From positions 36,568,211-36,632,210 of the forward strand of contig CM057826.1 in NCBI GenBank assembly GCA_030068075.1: a stretch of DNA of 64,000 nucleotides, written 5' to 3'. Within the stretch, counting starts at the first letter, position 1; each line of letters starts with the position of its first letter. Position numbers and translations under genes: made by a program. The notes under the pieces were generated by a model. The model worked only from the letters and a program-made list of their open reading frames with translations, had not been told where the DNA came from and made no database searches. This DNA comes from Paguma larvata. Taxonomy: Eukaryota; Chordata; Mammalia; Carnivora; Viverridae. Below are positions 1 through 12,151 of this stretch, piece after piece.

Positions 1-2010
1 CAATTCCTTTCTATTTCTATATAAATTTTAGAAAAATCTTAACTATTCCTATAAAAAACTTTCAGGGATTTTGAGAGGAATTTCACTAAGTGTATAGTTT
101 GGTAAGAACTGACCTCTTTATTATGCTGTCTCTCAATCCATGGATACAAGAAGTCTCTCCATTTATCTAAATCTTTGATTACTTTCACTAGCATTTTGCA
201 GTTTTTAGCATACAAGTCCTGTATAAAATTGCTTAGATTTACGCTTAAATATTTCATATTTTTGAGTGATTATAAATGATAATGTATTTTTATTGTCAGT
301 GTTCACTACTAGTATAAGGAAAAACAGTTAATTTCTGTATATTTAACTTGTGTCTCCCAAACTTGCTGAAATCACTTATTAGTCCTAGGAGTGTTTTTGT
401 AGATTCCTTAGGATTTTCTACCTAGAATTTGTACCATTGGTAAATTGAAACTGTTTTATTCTATTTTTTCAAATTGCATACCTTTTATTTCCCTTTTCTT
501 TTGCCTTCTAAAACTTTCAACACTTATTAAGAGTAGTGAAAGACTTCTTTGCCTTGTCCTTTATTAGAGACAAAGCATTCGATATTTCACCATCAAGAAT
601 AATGTTACCTGTAAGCTTTTGGAGATTTTTAAAAATCAACTTGAGGAAATTCTTATCTATTCCTATTTTTCTAAGATTTTTTTTCATTTTTTTAATCATA
701 AATTGATGTTGAATATTATCAGCTGATTACACTGATGGACTTTTGCACACTGAGCCAAGTTTGCATCTTTGGAATAAAGTTGACTTTGTCATAGTATATA
801 ATCAGTAGTATATACTATTGAGTTTCATTTGTTAATATTTTATTAAGGATTTTGGACCTATGATCATGAGGGATAGTCATCTGTATTTTTTATACTGCTT
901 TGGTTTCAATTTGGAATCAGAGTAAATTCTTGTCTTATAAATGATTTAGGAAGTGTCTCTTTTCCTTTTACTTTCCAGAAAAAATTGTACAAAATTGGTT
1001 TTAATCTTTTAAACATTTGGTAGAATTCTTCAGTGGAACTAATTGGACCTGGAGATACTTATTTGTTGTAGGACTATTCAAATTATGTATTTTTCTTGCT
1101 TGAGTTGTGGTAGTTTGTATTTGTTGAGGAATCGGTCCATTTCTTCTAATTTATTAAATTTATGTTTGTAGGGTTATTCATAGTATTTTCTTATTATTCT
1201 TTTACCCTCTGTGCCATTTCTAGTAATAACCCCTGTTTCAGACATGATGATGATTATTTGTGTCTTCTTTCTTTCTTTTGTCAGTTTTATCAATGTTATT
1301 GATCCTTCAGAGAATTAGTTTTTTGCTTCATTTATTTTCTCTATTTTCAATTCCATTGATTTCTGCTCTTATTTGTATAATTTCCTTCTTCCTGACTGCT
1401 TTGATTTTATTTTCCTCTTTGTTTTCTAGTCTCTTGAGGCAGGAGGTTATAACAATGACTTGAGACTTTTCCTCTTTTTGTAATGTAAGCATTAGGTACT
1501 ATAAGTTTCCCTCTCAGCTCTGCTTTAACTGTGCCCCCACAAATTTTGATATATTTTCATTTACTTTAAGCTCAGTGTATTTTTTTATTTCCCTTGAGAC
1601 GTCTTCTCTGACCCAAAGGTTCTCTATAAGTGTGTTTTTTTAGATTCCAAGTGTTAAGAGATGGTCGTATTATCTTTCAATTATTGATTTCTAGTTTGAT
1701 TCCGTGTGGTCAGAGAACACAATGAGTTCAATTCTTACAAATTTGGTTAGGTGTGTTTTTTGTGCCATGATATGGTTTATCTTGCTGTAAGTTTTGTGGA
1801 AAATTGAAAAAAAACTGTATTCTGATGTTTTGGGGTGCAGTGTTCTGTAAAAGCTCATTAAATCCTTATCGCTAATTGGTCATTTGAGTTCTTCTTTGTC
1901 CTTGCTAATTTTGTGTCTAGTTCTTTTATCAATTTTTGAGAGATGGGTTTTTAAATGATCAGCTATAATTACAGATTATTCATTTGAGTTAAGCATAATG
2001 TTAAAAATTT
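1..2010 (-). mobile_element. Old LINE-1 (L1M-type) ORF2 remnant, cut by window edge
   Basis: The reverse strand is a decayed L1 ORF2, the reverse transcriptase-endonuclease of a non-LTR retrotransposon. Reading leftwards, fragments recognisable as reverse transcriptase include NIILDGE near 575-605 and, further on, KVIKDLDKWRDFLYPWIERQ near 125-185, which corresponds to the conserved DLNKWKDIPCSWIGR-type segment of L1 ORF2. The antisense wording 'gtggtcagagaacaca' near 1707-1722 is also typical of L1 ORF2 DNA. Many frameshifts and stops break every frame, so nothing is translated. The 3' end lies beyond the left edge. High divergence suggests an old mammalian L1M subfamily; the exact subfamily cannot be assigned by eye. 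Confidence 0.85.
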
Positions 2011-4464
2011 TAATGACCATTAGCTAGCTAGATATAAGTAACTAAATCAAATATACTTTTCATTTATCCAGTTCTTTGTTCTTTTCAATAGTTTTTATCT
2101 CATGGGATAGTTTTCTTAAGTATTTTTATTAAACAGAATGGTTGGTTTCTTTCACAAAAAACCGATGCCACTTGCTTATAACTATTTTAAATTGCCATAA
2201 ATGTTTAATTAAAGTAGCATACTTAACTTTTCTGTAATTAAGTATAGAAAAACTGTGTGTACGTACGTCTGGGTAATGTTACTTATCAAAATATTATGTA
2301 TACTTGCATATCAAGAATTTTGCCTTTTGGGGACAAACATCATAATGCTATCATTTCATTCTAAAATACAAAACAGATTAAATTTAAATAAAATCTTTTA
2401 AATAATATCTATTAGAACATTTTAATTTTATCTTAAACTTTTATTCTTTTGCTCAAAACATATATTTTCTATAGTGTCAAAAGATGTTTTGATAATAAAG
2501 TGTCAGAAATCTATGATTCCATAGCAACCTATTTGAATAATAAAGGAAAGACTAAGAAAGGTTTTATATAAAAAAATAGTAGATCTTGAGTACCTTGACA
2601 ACTATGAATTTTTTACCAGAATAAATTATAATGGAAATACGACTTCCCACAGATTTGCTACACAATCCATTTTATTATTTGAAATAAAAATAGAGATAGT
2701 ACTAGTTCCTGTATATTTAGTTTCCATTGTTAAATTGATTTTAAATTCCATATTTAAAGCTATCTTACTGTCTCTTACACTTTCAAAGGACTGTTCAGAC
2801 TGTATTGATGGAATCATTTTTGTTGGTGTTTGCCTAATTCCTTGTTTTCTTCCTTCTATTAATTTTTCATGGATTTATTGAATGTCCCACAGTGTACATG
2901 ATGTGATAATATTTACTCTGTTAAATCAAAGAGGAGCTGAGATATTTAAAGTTACGTGTTGCACAGCATTTTAGATTAGATTTGACAAATACCTAAATTT
3001 ATACAAGGTATTCAAAACCCATGATTTTCCCTAATTTCAAACCAATGGCTGCATTATAAGGAATTATCTATAAGGAGTATACTTTTTATTTGTAAGTTAA
3101 TTTACCTTTCAGAGTATATAACTTGACACATTTTTAAAGTTGGCTTAATAATTAAGTGTATAACAAGAAATCTTCTTTGCCTCCATAAAGCTTTTAGAAA
3201 ATATCTACTTTCAATATACTTACAAAAGCTGGAAATGAAAATGTTAATCTGTAATGCTACTGTGAGCACAGTTCTGTTAGAGTTTATGTTTAATGGTATA
3301 TATATTTCTCTTTTTAGATGTAGCAAAAATATGTCAAGATTTTCCATCAGTACCTCGTCTGCTAACAAAGGGGCCCAATGACATATCTTGACTTAAGTAC
3401 AGAGTACATGAAAAAAAGCGAGCTTCGCCCATCATCCTCTGAGCAGCTTTCCCTGTCTTGAACCTCCTCTCAACACAATGGTGTTAAATGAGATAACTCA
3501 AGTACTATAGTTTTGTTTTATTTCTTCTCTTCCCAAACTGAAAGCTTCATAATTCTGATTTCTGATTAATCTCAATATTTCTTTTCACAGCTTAACCTAC
3601 AGAAAAATCTGTTCTATATGATTAGTTTTCTTATTACTGCTATTCATGACTTTCTGAGCACCCACCGAGCCTTTAGAACAGTACAAGATATAAAGATATA
3701 CTGACAATTGAAGACAGAAAAGGAGAAAGGAAAATGCCAAATGAGAGGGTGATTACATCTCCAAGAGGTAAATTTACCAGCATGTATGCACTTGCTTTTT
3801 ATATTTCAATATTATGATCCTTATTCACCTCACTATCTTTGAAAGGCACTTTTCAAAATAATAAGAAATACTTCGGATTAATCTATGAATTTTTTTCTAA
3901 AATGATTTTAAAGCAATCCTTTAAAGGAAAAGTTGTGGTCCCTTGTATTTGTGCCTTTTCCTACTATCCACTCCATATAATATTTCTGAGTGTGGAAAAT
4001 AAATTTAAATTCCTCAGGTAGTCTGGCCTTATTTTTCCCTAACTCCACTTAAAATATGGATATATTAACTTCCTTAAAAAATAATCGTAGCACTCAGTAG
4101 TAATATTTTTGAAATTATTAGAATGATATACATTTTTAAAATTCTGTTTTCTAAATCTTGAGTTATTTTTATAACATTCAAGTTTTTCATTATTATAATT
4201 GTATGTGGAGCCCTGAACTATAATATATATAAGATAAAAAATTATGACATCTGTTAAATTAAACATCTCTGGATAGCAGAGAAAATACATAAAATTATCA
4301 ATGAATTTTAAATATCTAGATTAATTTATGAGAGATTTTCTTTTGCAGCAAGAGTTTAGAAAAAAATGTTAAACTACTTCTATTCACTTTTAATCTGTCT
4401 TTACATGCATAAGTTAAAAAACTATTCAATGAATGTTTTTGTTAAAGAAGTTGGTATTATTTAA
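2011..4464. other. AT-rich unassigned DNA, no gene seen
   Basis: No coding frame, RNA gene or clear repeat boundary is visible. The first few hundred bases may still be decayed L1. A short piece around 3640-3720 has loose similarity in wording to the 3' region of LINE-2, too weak to call. Confidence 0.5.
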
Positions 4465-4701
4465 AATGTGTAGTATTGGGGCACTGGGTGGCTCAGTTGG
4501 CTAAGCATCTGACTTCAGCTCAGGTCATGATCCCATGGTTTGTGGGTTCGAGCTCTGCTCTGTGCTGACAGCTCAGAGCCTGGAGCCTGCTTCAGTTTCT
4601 GTGTTGGCCTCTCTCTCTGTCCCTCTCCTGCTCATGCACTGTCTCTCTCTGTCCCTCTCAAAAATAAATAAACACTAAAAAAATTTTTTTCTAATGTGTA
4701 G
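4465..4701 (+). mobile_element. Feline-type CAN SINE with target-site duplication
   Basis: The head begins GGGGCACTGGGTGGCTCAG near 4478. It is followed by the GGTTCGAGC B-box region, the 'cagagcctggagcctgctt' body, a CT-rich stretch and an AAAATAAATAAACACT tail. The element is flanked by a perfect 9-base duplication AATGTGTAG (4465-4473 and 4693-4701), which shows an L1-mediated retrotransposition event. Confidence 0.95.
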
Positions 4702-6088
4702 CTTTGCAGAAATCATTATTCTTAAATAAGGAAAACAGTCTGGGACTTTAGTTCAGTCTTTGTTTTTACCTTTGTTTTTGTTGATGGTGGAAGTTTGTTT
4801 CTATATACTTTAAATTTTACTTTGAAAATATGGCATCTGATTTAACACTTCCTCATGTCATTCAAAAAAAAACCCTAGAAATTCTTGGAAGAAAAAACTT
4901 GGTCACGAAACAGATTTGTGAAGTAGTATATCCTCTATTCTCTCTCTGAGAAAGTTATAGAAAATATAAACATAAGAAAAATTCAAATAATTCCTACAAA
5001 AAAAACACCTATTCAATCTAGATTTACTCAGGGTTAACTATAAACATATTTATATGATTACAAACCGCTTTTTCTATGCCATAAATACCTACTTAACATC
5101 CCATAGAAATTGTCCCTTACATAAAATATAAAATATATTTTTCTAAAAATATATAAAAATCACCTTTGTTAGTATAATATTGACAACCTGAAAATAAATG
5201 TCCCTCTTTTACTGTATAAAGATAATTTTTACTTTAGTGACTAATTTTGATGACTGTTTTAGTAACAATAACATAAGACTTCTCTTCCTTCTTAAAGATG
5301 CCACACTCCCCAAATCTGTGAAATTATGTAGCTTAAATATTAGTGATTCTGTCCAATAAATGTGAAAAATAAATTGAGCAAAAATAACTCATTAGTGGCA
5401 GAAGGAGAACTAGAATCAGATTCATAGCTAATTAAAACCCAGGTTTTCTGATATACAATCTTGGAACTAGTCAACTGTCCGAAGTTTTAGTGGTATTCTA
5501 AATGAAAGTAAAATAAAAATTATTAGTAAAACTATTTATAATTTAAATTATTTATTCCTAAGCATTTTTCTATAATAGAAGACTAACAGCACACTTAGCT
5601 TCTGTCTTCTGGTCAGTCTTCAGTGATGCTAAGGACAAGAGCCAAAGGAATTCCTTTGTGAATTTCACAAATGGTCAGACAATACAATTTGCAAATCAGA
5701 CTATGATTTGCGATATGATTAATTCCACAAGACTAGGTTTAATATTACATTTTACCCTTTATTATCAAGGAAATTCATAAGGAAAGACAAGGGGGGATTA
5801 CAAAATTCTCGAAGGATTAGAATCAAAATGTACTTTAAAACTATTTCTCAAACTTCATCACTTGACTGGTACAGCTTATTTTTTTATTTAAAAAATTCTT
5901 ATATACACATCTTCAGAAAATTTCACAAAACTGGGTTAATATGATCATCTTATACATATTGTAGCACTTTGACTCTCTTTTATTCTTTTCCTCCAAAACA
6001 AAACACAGCAATTTTGTGGCCTACTACTCTCTATGCAGTTCTGTACTAACAATCTTTATAATTTTTCTCTATGTTTATTTAATGAAAA
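4702..6088. other. AT-rich unassigned DNA
   Basis: No gene is seen. Around 5385-5455 the wording (ctcattagtggcagaag, then aacccaggttttctgat) resembles the minus strand of a MIR SINE, but it is too short to be sure. Confidence 0.4.
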
Positions 6089-6126
6089 ACACACGCACAC
6101 ACACACACATACACACACACGCACAA
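6089..6126. repeat. (CA)n microsatellite, interrupted
   Basis: An alternating CA tract with CG and TA interruptions (acacgcacac, cacatacaca). Confidence 0.95.
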
Positions 6127-6289
6127 AGCAACCTTTTTGTCAGTTTTGTAAAAATGGGGCCTTATTGTGTACGTTTCCTGAGTTGTTTCTTTTCCAACAA
6201 TATCTAATGAAAATTCTCCTAATTAGCAGACATATTTGCAATTCATTCTTGTTGAATGACAATATTTTTTTCACAGTGTATATGTTGTG

Positions 6290-6865
6290 GATATTTTCTA
6301 AATCATTTTATTTTTGTTTTTGATGTTTGCACGCATGTGTTCCACTTTTGCTGCTACACACAATGTTACTATACAAACCCTTTCATATTTGTGAATGACT
6401 TCTAACAGTTTTTATTTATGAGTTATAGAGTCCTAGGAATAAGACTGACATGCCAAAAAATATTCACATGATTAATTGCAATAGATGCCAACAAATTGTT
6501 TTTTTTTTTTAATCTCTAACAACTCACACATCTTGTAGCTACTGATGAGAATACTGTTTCCTCACATCTACTAATGACACTCTAATTTCTCTGAAACTTT
6601 CTATAAATTGGCATCTTATTCTTTCTTTAATGTGTTTCCCTTCCTGCTACTGTATTTGAATAGCTTTTAATGTTTGTTGGCTGTTTGTATTTACTCTTTT
6701 GCAAAATCGCTATCGATTCCCTTACTTATATTTTATTGAAATGTTTCCTTTTCTAATTTATGAGCTATTTGTTTATTACAAAAATTCTCAACAGGTTGCA
6801 AATTCTTTTCTCTCATCTCAAATATATTGGATGTATATTAGATCTGTTCATCCTATCCTTTATCC
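6290..6865 (-). mobile_element. Decayed L1M 3'-region remnant
   Basis: The plus strand reads like the antisense of L1M 3' sequence: repeated 'tttgttggctgtttgtattt', 'atttatgagctatttgtttatt' and 'ggttgcaaattcttttctc' in the order known from old L1 copies. No open frame is present. Boundaries are approximate. Confidence 0.6.
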
Positions 6866-7199
6866 TGTAAAAGTTTGTAATATATATAGACAGATGCATA
6901 CTTCATATAAATATTTGTTGTTTTATAACACTAGTGCTTCAAGACTTGGTTTTGAATATCTTTATTATTCTTAGAGTAAAAAAAAACTAAAAAACTAAAT
7001 TTCCTTGCTTTATTTCAGTACCAGTTACATTTTCACTTTGAATGGGATCAGTTTCTCCATGCTCTGTATTCCTAGAAGCAATGTTAGTATCAAGTTGAAT
7101 CACTATAATAGATCCAAAGCATTACCTGGTAAAGCAGACACACCATAGCTGTGCTTTCTCTTAACTGAAAATTATCAGAATATTATCCTTAATACGAGC
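6866..7199. other. Unassigned AT-rich DNA
   Basis: No gene or repeat could be recognised here. It may be the link between two parts of the same old L1. Confidence 0.4.
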
Positions 7200-7740
7200 C
7201 TGAAAAAAAAGTATCAAATTAAAAATTGAATTCACTGACTTTATAGAAAAATACTTGAAGAATTGTCATTTTTATGATGTCTTCCCTTCTAAAACCATGT
7301 CCTTTTTTCCATTTTTAGATGTATTCTTTTTAAAGTCTCCTTTCTTAGAGATACTATAATTTTTAAACTAAGATTATTCCTATATAAGTTTTCAAGTTGT
7401 TATAAGTAACTTTCTTCCATATATATTTTTGAATATTAATTACTAGAATATCAAAAATCTATTTATTTTTTATCCTTAACCTTGTGTAAAAGTAACTCAC
7501 CCAATTATCTCATTAATTTTGGTAAGTTTTCACTAGAAGCTCTTGGGTTTTCAGGATTATAATCATATTAGAAAAAATAAAGTTATATCTTTTCCCCAAT
7601 ATAACTCTCATTATTTCCTTTTCTTTTTTATTATTTTACTAAAACTAGAAGACAGTATAGATATCAATGCTGAGAGAGTAGCCCTGATATTTAATTGCCC
7701 TGATATTTAATATTTTGGAGTTTCACTCTTAATTTTTGTA
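7200..7740 (-). mobile_element. Decayed L1M ORF2 remnant
   Basis: The wording follows the antisense L1 ORF2 order seen at the left end of the window (ttgtcatttttatgatgt..., then 'aaccttgtgtaaaagtaactcacccaattatctca', then 'gaagacagtatagatatcaatg'). It is heavily diverged. It includes a 16-base tandem duplication of gccctgatatttaatt at 7681-7696 and 7697-7712, the second copy with one change. Confidence 0.65.
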
Positions 7741-7796
7741 GTATTTTGTTGCTGCTGCTATTGTTTGCTTTCATAAAGAGCATTCTATTGCCTGTA

Positions 7797-7844
7797 CATA
7801 TATATATATATATATACTATATATATATACTATATATATATATC
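7797..7844. repeat. (TA)n microsatellite, interrupted by C
   Basis: Three TA blocks are separated by single-base interruptions (tatactatata). The short frame across it is only repeated I/Y residues. Confidence 0.95.
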
Positions 7845-10091
7845 CTATCACCCCCTCACTTTTGAGTTCAATGAAATCAAATTTATGCCGATAACATTCT
7901 ACCAAAATTCTTTTGCCAAAGTGACCAACATCCTCCCAATGTTGAATCTCGTGACCACTAGTCATTCTTCTTGTATACTACTTAATAATATTTAGGTGGG
8001 TTGACATCTCCCTCCTCTTTGCTATATCTTCGTCACTCAGTCTTCCATTTCCCTTCTATTCCTCCTCAGTATTTTCCCCTCATTTCTCTTATTCTCCCCA
8101 CCTTTTTAATGTTAGGGTGATCAACGTTCAGTCCTCAATTCTATACTTAATCCTTTGGTCATGTGATACAAGCTCGTAATTCTCTCATCATGTGCAAAAC
8201 ACTCACAAATTTGTACCTCCAGCCCAGACTTTTCTCCTAAGGTCTAGAAGATTGCATCCAACTGACTACTTGAATCAGTATTTCAGTAATAGACATCTTA
8301 TGTTCAACATGTTCTATAGTTAATAAGTTGTGGCTTTCTCCAACGTGATGTACCTAGCCACTCTGCTACTCCGCTTTTTAGTACTATGCATCTATTAGTC
8401 TTATATGTGAAAGTAATGATACAACTATAAAATTGGCTAGTGTTTTTAATAATAAATATGCATACTGACTGAATATCTTTTGTGAGAAAACCTTTTCCAA
8501 ACTGAGCAAAATATTACTTCTTTCAAAATGTAGATTAATAAAAATAAACAAAACTATTTATCAGTGTATTACTTGAATTATCATAACAAAGTAATTTTAA
8601 AATCAGCATTTTCATTTGTCATGGAAATCCAAGGAACCAGTGTATATGAGTGTATACGTATGTGGTATGTTCCATAAAAGAGTCACGAAAGCATTGCATA
8701 ATTTAAAAATAAATAAAGCTTACAAGAAAGAATGTAATTGTATTAAATATTCTTACTGAAAGTACAGAATAAATGCACTCTGAGTAAATAAAGCCTTAGG
8801 TCTTCAAAAAGCAGAGCCTCCATGTCTGACAGGAATAATAGACAGGTCACTCCCTTTCTCAAGCTAGCCTGACTGTCCCCAAATTATACTGAAGTCATGA
8901 ACTTACTCATTTCAACTGCTCTCCCACAAACCCTATTTATTTTTCATTGGCCTACTTTTTCTTCAGTAAGGCAGCCTTCTTTGGCTACATTACTTGAAAT
9001 CCTTACATGCAATTTAGAACATGATTAGATTTGTAAGACATAGCATATTTTATATTGAATCAATTTTATAACAGGCATATTGGTCATATCACCTGAAACA
9101 ATTCACAGCATTCATGATAGAAAATATTGCTCACAGTGTCCTATAGCATCTAATGTTTTACAGGGTTCATAATTGGATAATACACAACTGACTAATTTTA
9201 AAAGCTGTAATAGTTATAAAAATAAGAAGAAAACCTTAGTCCACATAACATTTAAATCCCATTTGACGTTTCAATCTATCTCAAACTTAAAATTGAATCA
9301 TCTCAATTTTAATCTTAAGGACCTAGAAAAGACCTACATTTACCTTTTTCAGGTGTAACATAAGTATTGGATCTATTTAAGACACATTTTAGAAGGTCTT
9401 CTCAGTGATGTTAAAATGCATCAAAGTATTAAATAAATGCTATACTTTCATGTGTATCACAAAGGTAATTCATTTAAAACTGTATTTAAGAAAAATAATC
9501 GCCTTTCCGAAAAATGATGCCAAAAACTTATGTGCAAAAGCTCATATAAATTTTAAAATAAATTATAAAACTATATTTTATAATAAATTATGCATTTATT
9601 TACAATTATAAAGTATAAATGAATTTTTATCATAACATCAACCTCATAAGGAAATCTCTGTTGTATATGGAAATGACCAGTAAGAGAAAAGGAGTGCAAT
9701 TAAAACCACTCTGTCAATCTTGTTCAAAAATATGATGCATAATTTATTATTTACATTATTATTTATATACACAAAGGTGAGTCACTTAAGAATAAATGTA
9801 GAGAATGAAGGGCGAGGCTAAGCAGGTTGGAACAAGAAGTGAGGCGCCTTTGCCTTCAAAGTCTAGAGCCTTTAGAGAAAGGAGACAAAGAGGGAAAAAA
9901 AAGAATTTCACAAAATTGAAACTAAGGAATTTTTAGCAGCAGGATTCTGAGTTACAAATTGTGGAATACCCGTTGCTGCTCCAAACTTCAAAAATTAAAA
10001 AGCGAATATGCTCTGTATGTACAGTGGGGGGAAAGGGAACGCCAGGGAATCAAGGGAAATAAACTAAATTCCCTCTCTGGGCACAGGCGAG
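7845..10091. other. Unassigned DNA, no gene seen
   Basis: Mostly AT-rich single-copy-looking sequence. The 8010-8320 part is pyrimidine-rich ('cccagacttttctcctaaggtctagaag', 'atccaactgactacttgaa') and reads like a diverged interspersed repeat whose family I cannot name. Short frames at 9173-9611 have no protein-like features. Confidence 0.45.
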
Positions 10092-10113
10092 GCGCGCGCG
10101 CGTGCGCGCGCGG

Positions 10114-10150
<37 letters not shown>
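10092..10150. repeat. (GC)n-(CA)n alternating tract, Z-DNA-prone
   Basis: Positions 10092-10112 are an uninterrupted alternating G/C run with a single T (gcgcgcgcgcgtgcgcgcgcg). A two-base break follows. Then 10114-10150 alternates again as GCGC followed by about 17 CA units. Alternating GC next to CA is the classic sequence favouring left-handed Z-DNA. Frames across it are artefacts of repeated C/V, R/A and H/T codons. Confidence 0.95.
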
Positions 10151-10151
<1 letters not shown>

Positions 10152-10829
10152 CTCAGAAGTAAAGAGGAGGAGAAACGTGAGAGATATAAAAAGCTCAGGA
10201 AGGACATGAACTGAAGCCAGAAGTGATTCAGGTATGTTGGGAAGGGCCTTCCATGAACCAAGAGACAGAAGACTGAAGACAATTTTCCTCAAATCTTCAA
10301 GGAATGATTGACCTCAACAGACAGTGATATAATAACAAACATTCATGAGAATCTATGGAGGGCAATAGATAGGAGAGGAGATTTTTAATAATAAATAAAT
10401 CAGAGTCCACCATAAACATCTGATCACCAAAGAAATGAAACATGTACACAGAAAACATCATGGTGAAAATAAAAAAGAACATCACAAAGCCAAGGGAGGA
10501 AAAAGTTTTTTAATAACGTTATGCCATTAAACAATGGTAAGTGTATCCTATGGTAAAGTAAAAAAAAAAAAGTTAAAATTACCGTTGGTTTGGGGGAAAA
10601 GTTTTCATGTTTTACAAATACTTATTTTTCTAAAGAGTTGTGTTTCTAATCTTTTTTATTTTATAAACTGAAATTTAAGTAATATCCGACATTGCATGAA
10701 GAAGAATAACGAAAAATAATTCTCTCATCAGTGAAAAGCAAAAAGCATGCTTTGGTTAGCTACTCTCATATTGCTCACTCATTTTTCCAATGGAACGTGT
10801 GATCACCTATGATGTAATAATGATAATAA
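10151..10829. other. Unassigned DNA
   Basis: No gene or repeat is recognised. 10151-10290 is purine-rich (agaagtaaagaggaggag) just after the CA tract. Confidence 0.4.
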
Positions 10830-11035
10830 TGTGTACTAAATGGTCTGTAGGTTCTTTTACATATTCACCTCATTTAATTGCCACAACCCTGTATCATACA
10901 TAAGATAATCTCTGTTTTACAAATGAAAAAAAAAAAACAAAAACAAGAAACACAAAAAATTACATAATTAGCCAGGTTTTCACCCAGGCAGACTGATTCT
11001 AAGACCTATCCTCTTAATCATTGTATTACCTTTGG
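10830..11035 (-). mobile_element. MIR SINE remnant
   Basis: The order of antisense MIR words is kept: 'cctcatttaattgccacaaccctgt', 'tctgttttacaaatgaaa', 'attacataattagccaggt' and 'acccaggcagactgattctaag'. MIRs are ancient, pre-placental SINEs, consistent with the divergence seen. Confidence 0.75.
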
Positions 11036-11444
11036 TACAATGCTTAACAAATAGCATATTTAGGCCTGAAATTAAATTACTGTTTTCTTCTACTTCTATT
11101 ATTGCTACTGATTATGACGATGCATTGATGAGTTAGGAAGTATTTGCCAAATAACTTGAGAGGAAACCCAAAGCAAATTTGTTCTGACCATTTACTAAGC
11201 CAATACTGATTGCTATGGCCCCATCACACTGTTTTACAGCAAGCCGAATTAACTGTATAAGTAATGAAAATATTTCACAGTCTCGATGCTGGTCTTAACT
11301 AGCATTTATAACCTATCACAGTAATGTTTATAAGGTATTGTTAATAAATCTGATATGTAAATTTATTTTAAATATCGTATCCTCTAAAGTAGCCAATTAA
11401 ATAATAGTTACTTTAAAAAAATCATAAACAGTGAAAACGTTTAG
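11036..11444. other. Unassigned DNA
   Basis: No coding frame or repeat was recognised. Confidence 0.4.
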
Positions 11445-11673
11445 TGAGATGATTTGTTTTTTAAAGTTTATTTACTTTGGGAGCGAGGGAGCAAGCACCA
11501 ATGAGTGGGGGAAGGGCCGAAAGAGACAAGGACAGAGGATCCGAAGCAAGGTCCGTGCTGTCAGCACAGGGTCGATCCAGGCTTAAACTGACAAACCGTG
11601 AGATCGTGACCGGAGCCACAATAACGAGTCTGATGCTTAACCAACTGAGCCACCCAGGTGCCCCTGAGATGAT
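11445..11673 (-). mobile_element. CAN SINE (feline type) with target-site duplication
   Basis: Antisense element with the tail at 11454 (ttttaaagtttattta) and the head ending 'gagccacccaggtgcccc' at about 11664. It is flanked by TGAGATGAT at 11445-11453 and 11665-11673. Several CpG sites persist (gggtcgatcc, accgtgagatcgtgaccgg). The 90-codon frames on both strands are SINE artefacts. Confidence 0.95.
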
Positions 11674-11975
11674 CAGCTTTAACTGTAGCCTCATACAGTA
11701 TAGGATCTGTATTAATGAGTCAGCGCTAAATTGCTTACTTATTATCACATTTTGTTAAAACAGATTAAATACTTAGTTATGAGTCACAGAACCGATGTTA
11801 CTTATGGACCACATTTGCTTCCTTTTTTCTTAAATGCAATATCGGACAAATGCTAAATAGATGTCAACTTTTAGATTAATGCATAGAATTTCTCTTGTGT
11901 TTAGTTTCTGGTGATTCAAGGCAGATTTTAGAGAAAGTAAACAAACCTGTGGAACCACCAATATGAATAAGTTAC
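11674..11975. other. Unassigned single-copy-looking DNA
   Basis: No repeat is recognised. It lies just downstream, on the minus strand, of the candidate exon at 11976-12151. Confidence 0.4.
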
Positions 11976-12151
11976 CTGTTAACATAAAATCTGTCAGGAA
12001 TTGTTCAGTGATTGAGTCTGTGCAAAGGGCCTGCTCTGTTCTCAGAGGTGTCTCTGGAAGGTGCTATTGTACTTGTTCTGATCTGATCTTGCACTTGGGT
12101 GGTCTCATCCTGTTCTTCTGAAACAGGGTTCTGCTTAATCACTTCAGAGGT
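11976..12151 (-). other. Candidate exon with 48-codon open frame
   Basis: On the minus strand a polypyrimidine acceptor (gcttttttag, AG at 12153-12152) is followed by a frame open from 12151 to a TGA at 12007-12005. It encodes 48 hydrophilic residues, beginning TSEVIKQNP and ending PLHRLNH. A donor-like CAG|GTAAC sits at 11976|11975. The predicted peptide is rich in E, Q, T and S, with no membrane segment or known motif that I recognise, and would be a disordered tail. The other two frames stop within four codons. The block around it is free of recognisable repeats for almost 3 kb. A frame this long is not rare by chance, so this is a hypothesis; it could equally be a non-coding exon or nothing. 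Confidence 0.3.

Noticed and set aside
10050..10292. Frames with long runs of C/V and R/A
   Set aside because: They are translations of the (CA)n and (GC)n microsatellite.
11461..11758. Two 93-95 codon frames on opposite strands
   Set aside because: They lie inside a CAN SINE. The same residues (for example GAPGWLSWLS) recur in frames of other SINE copies.
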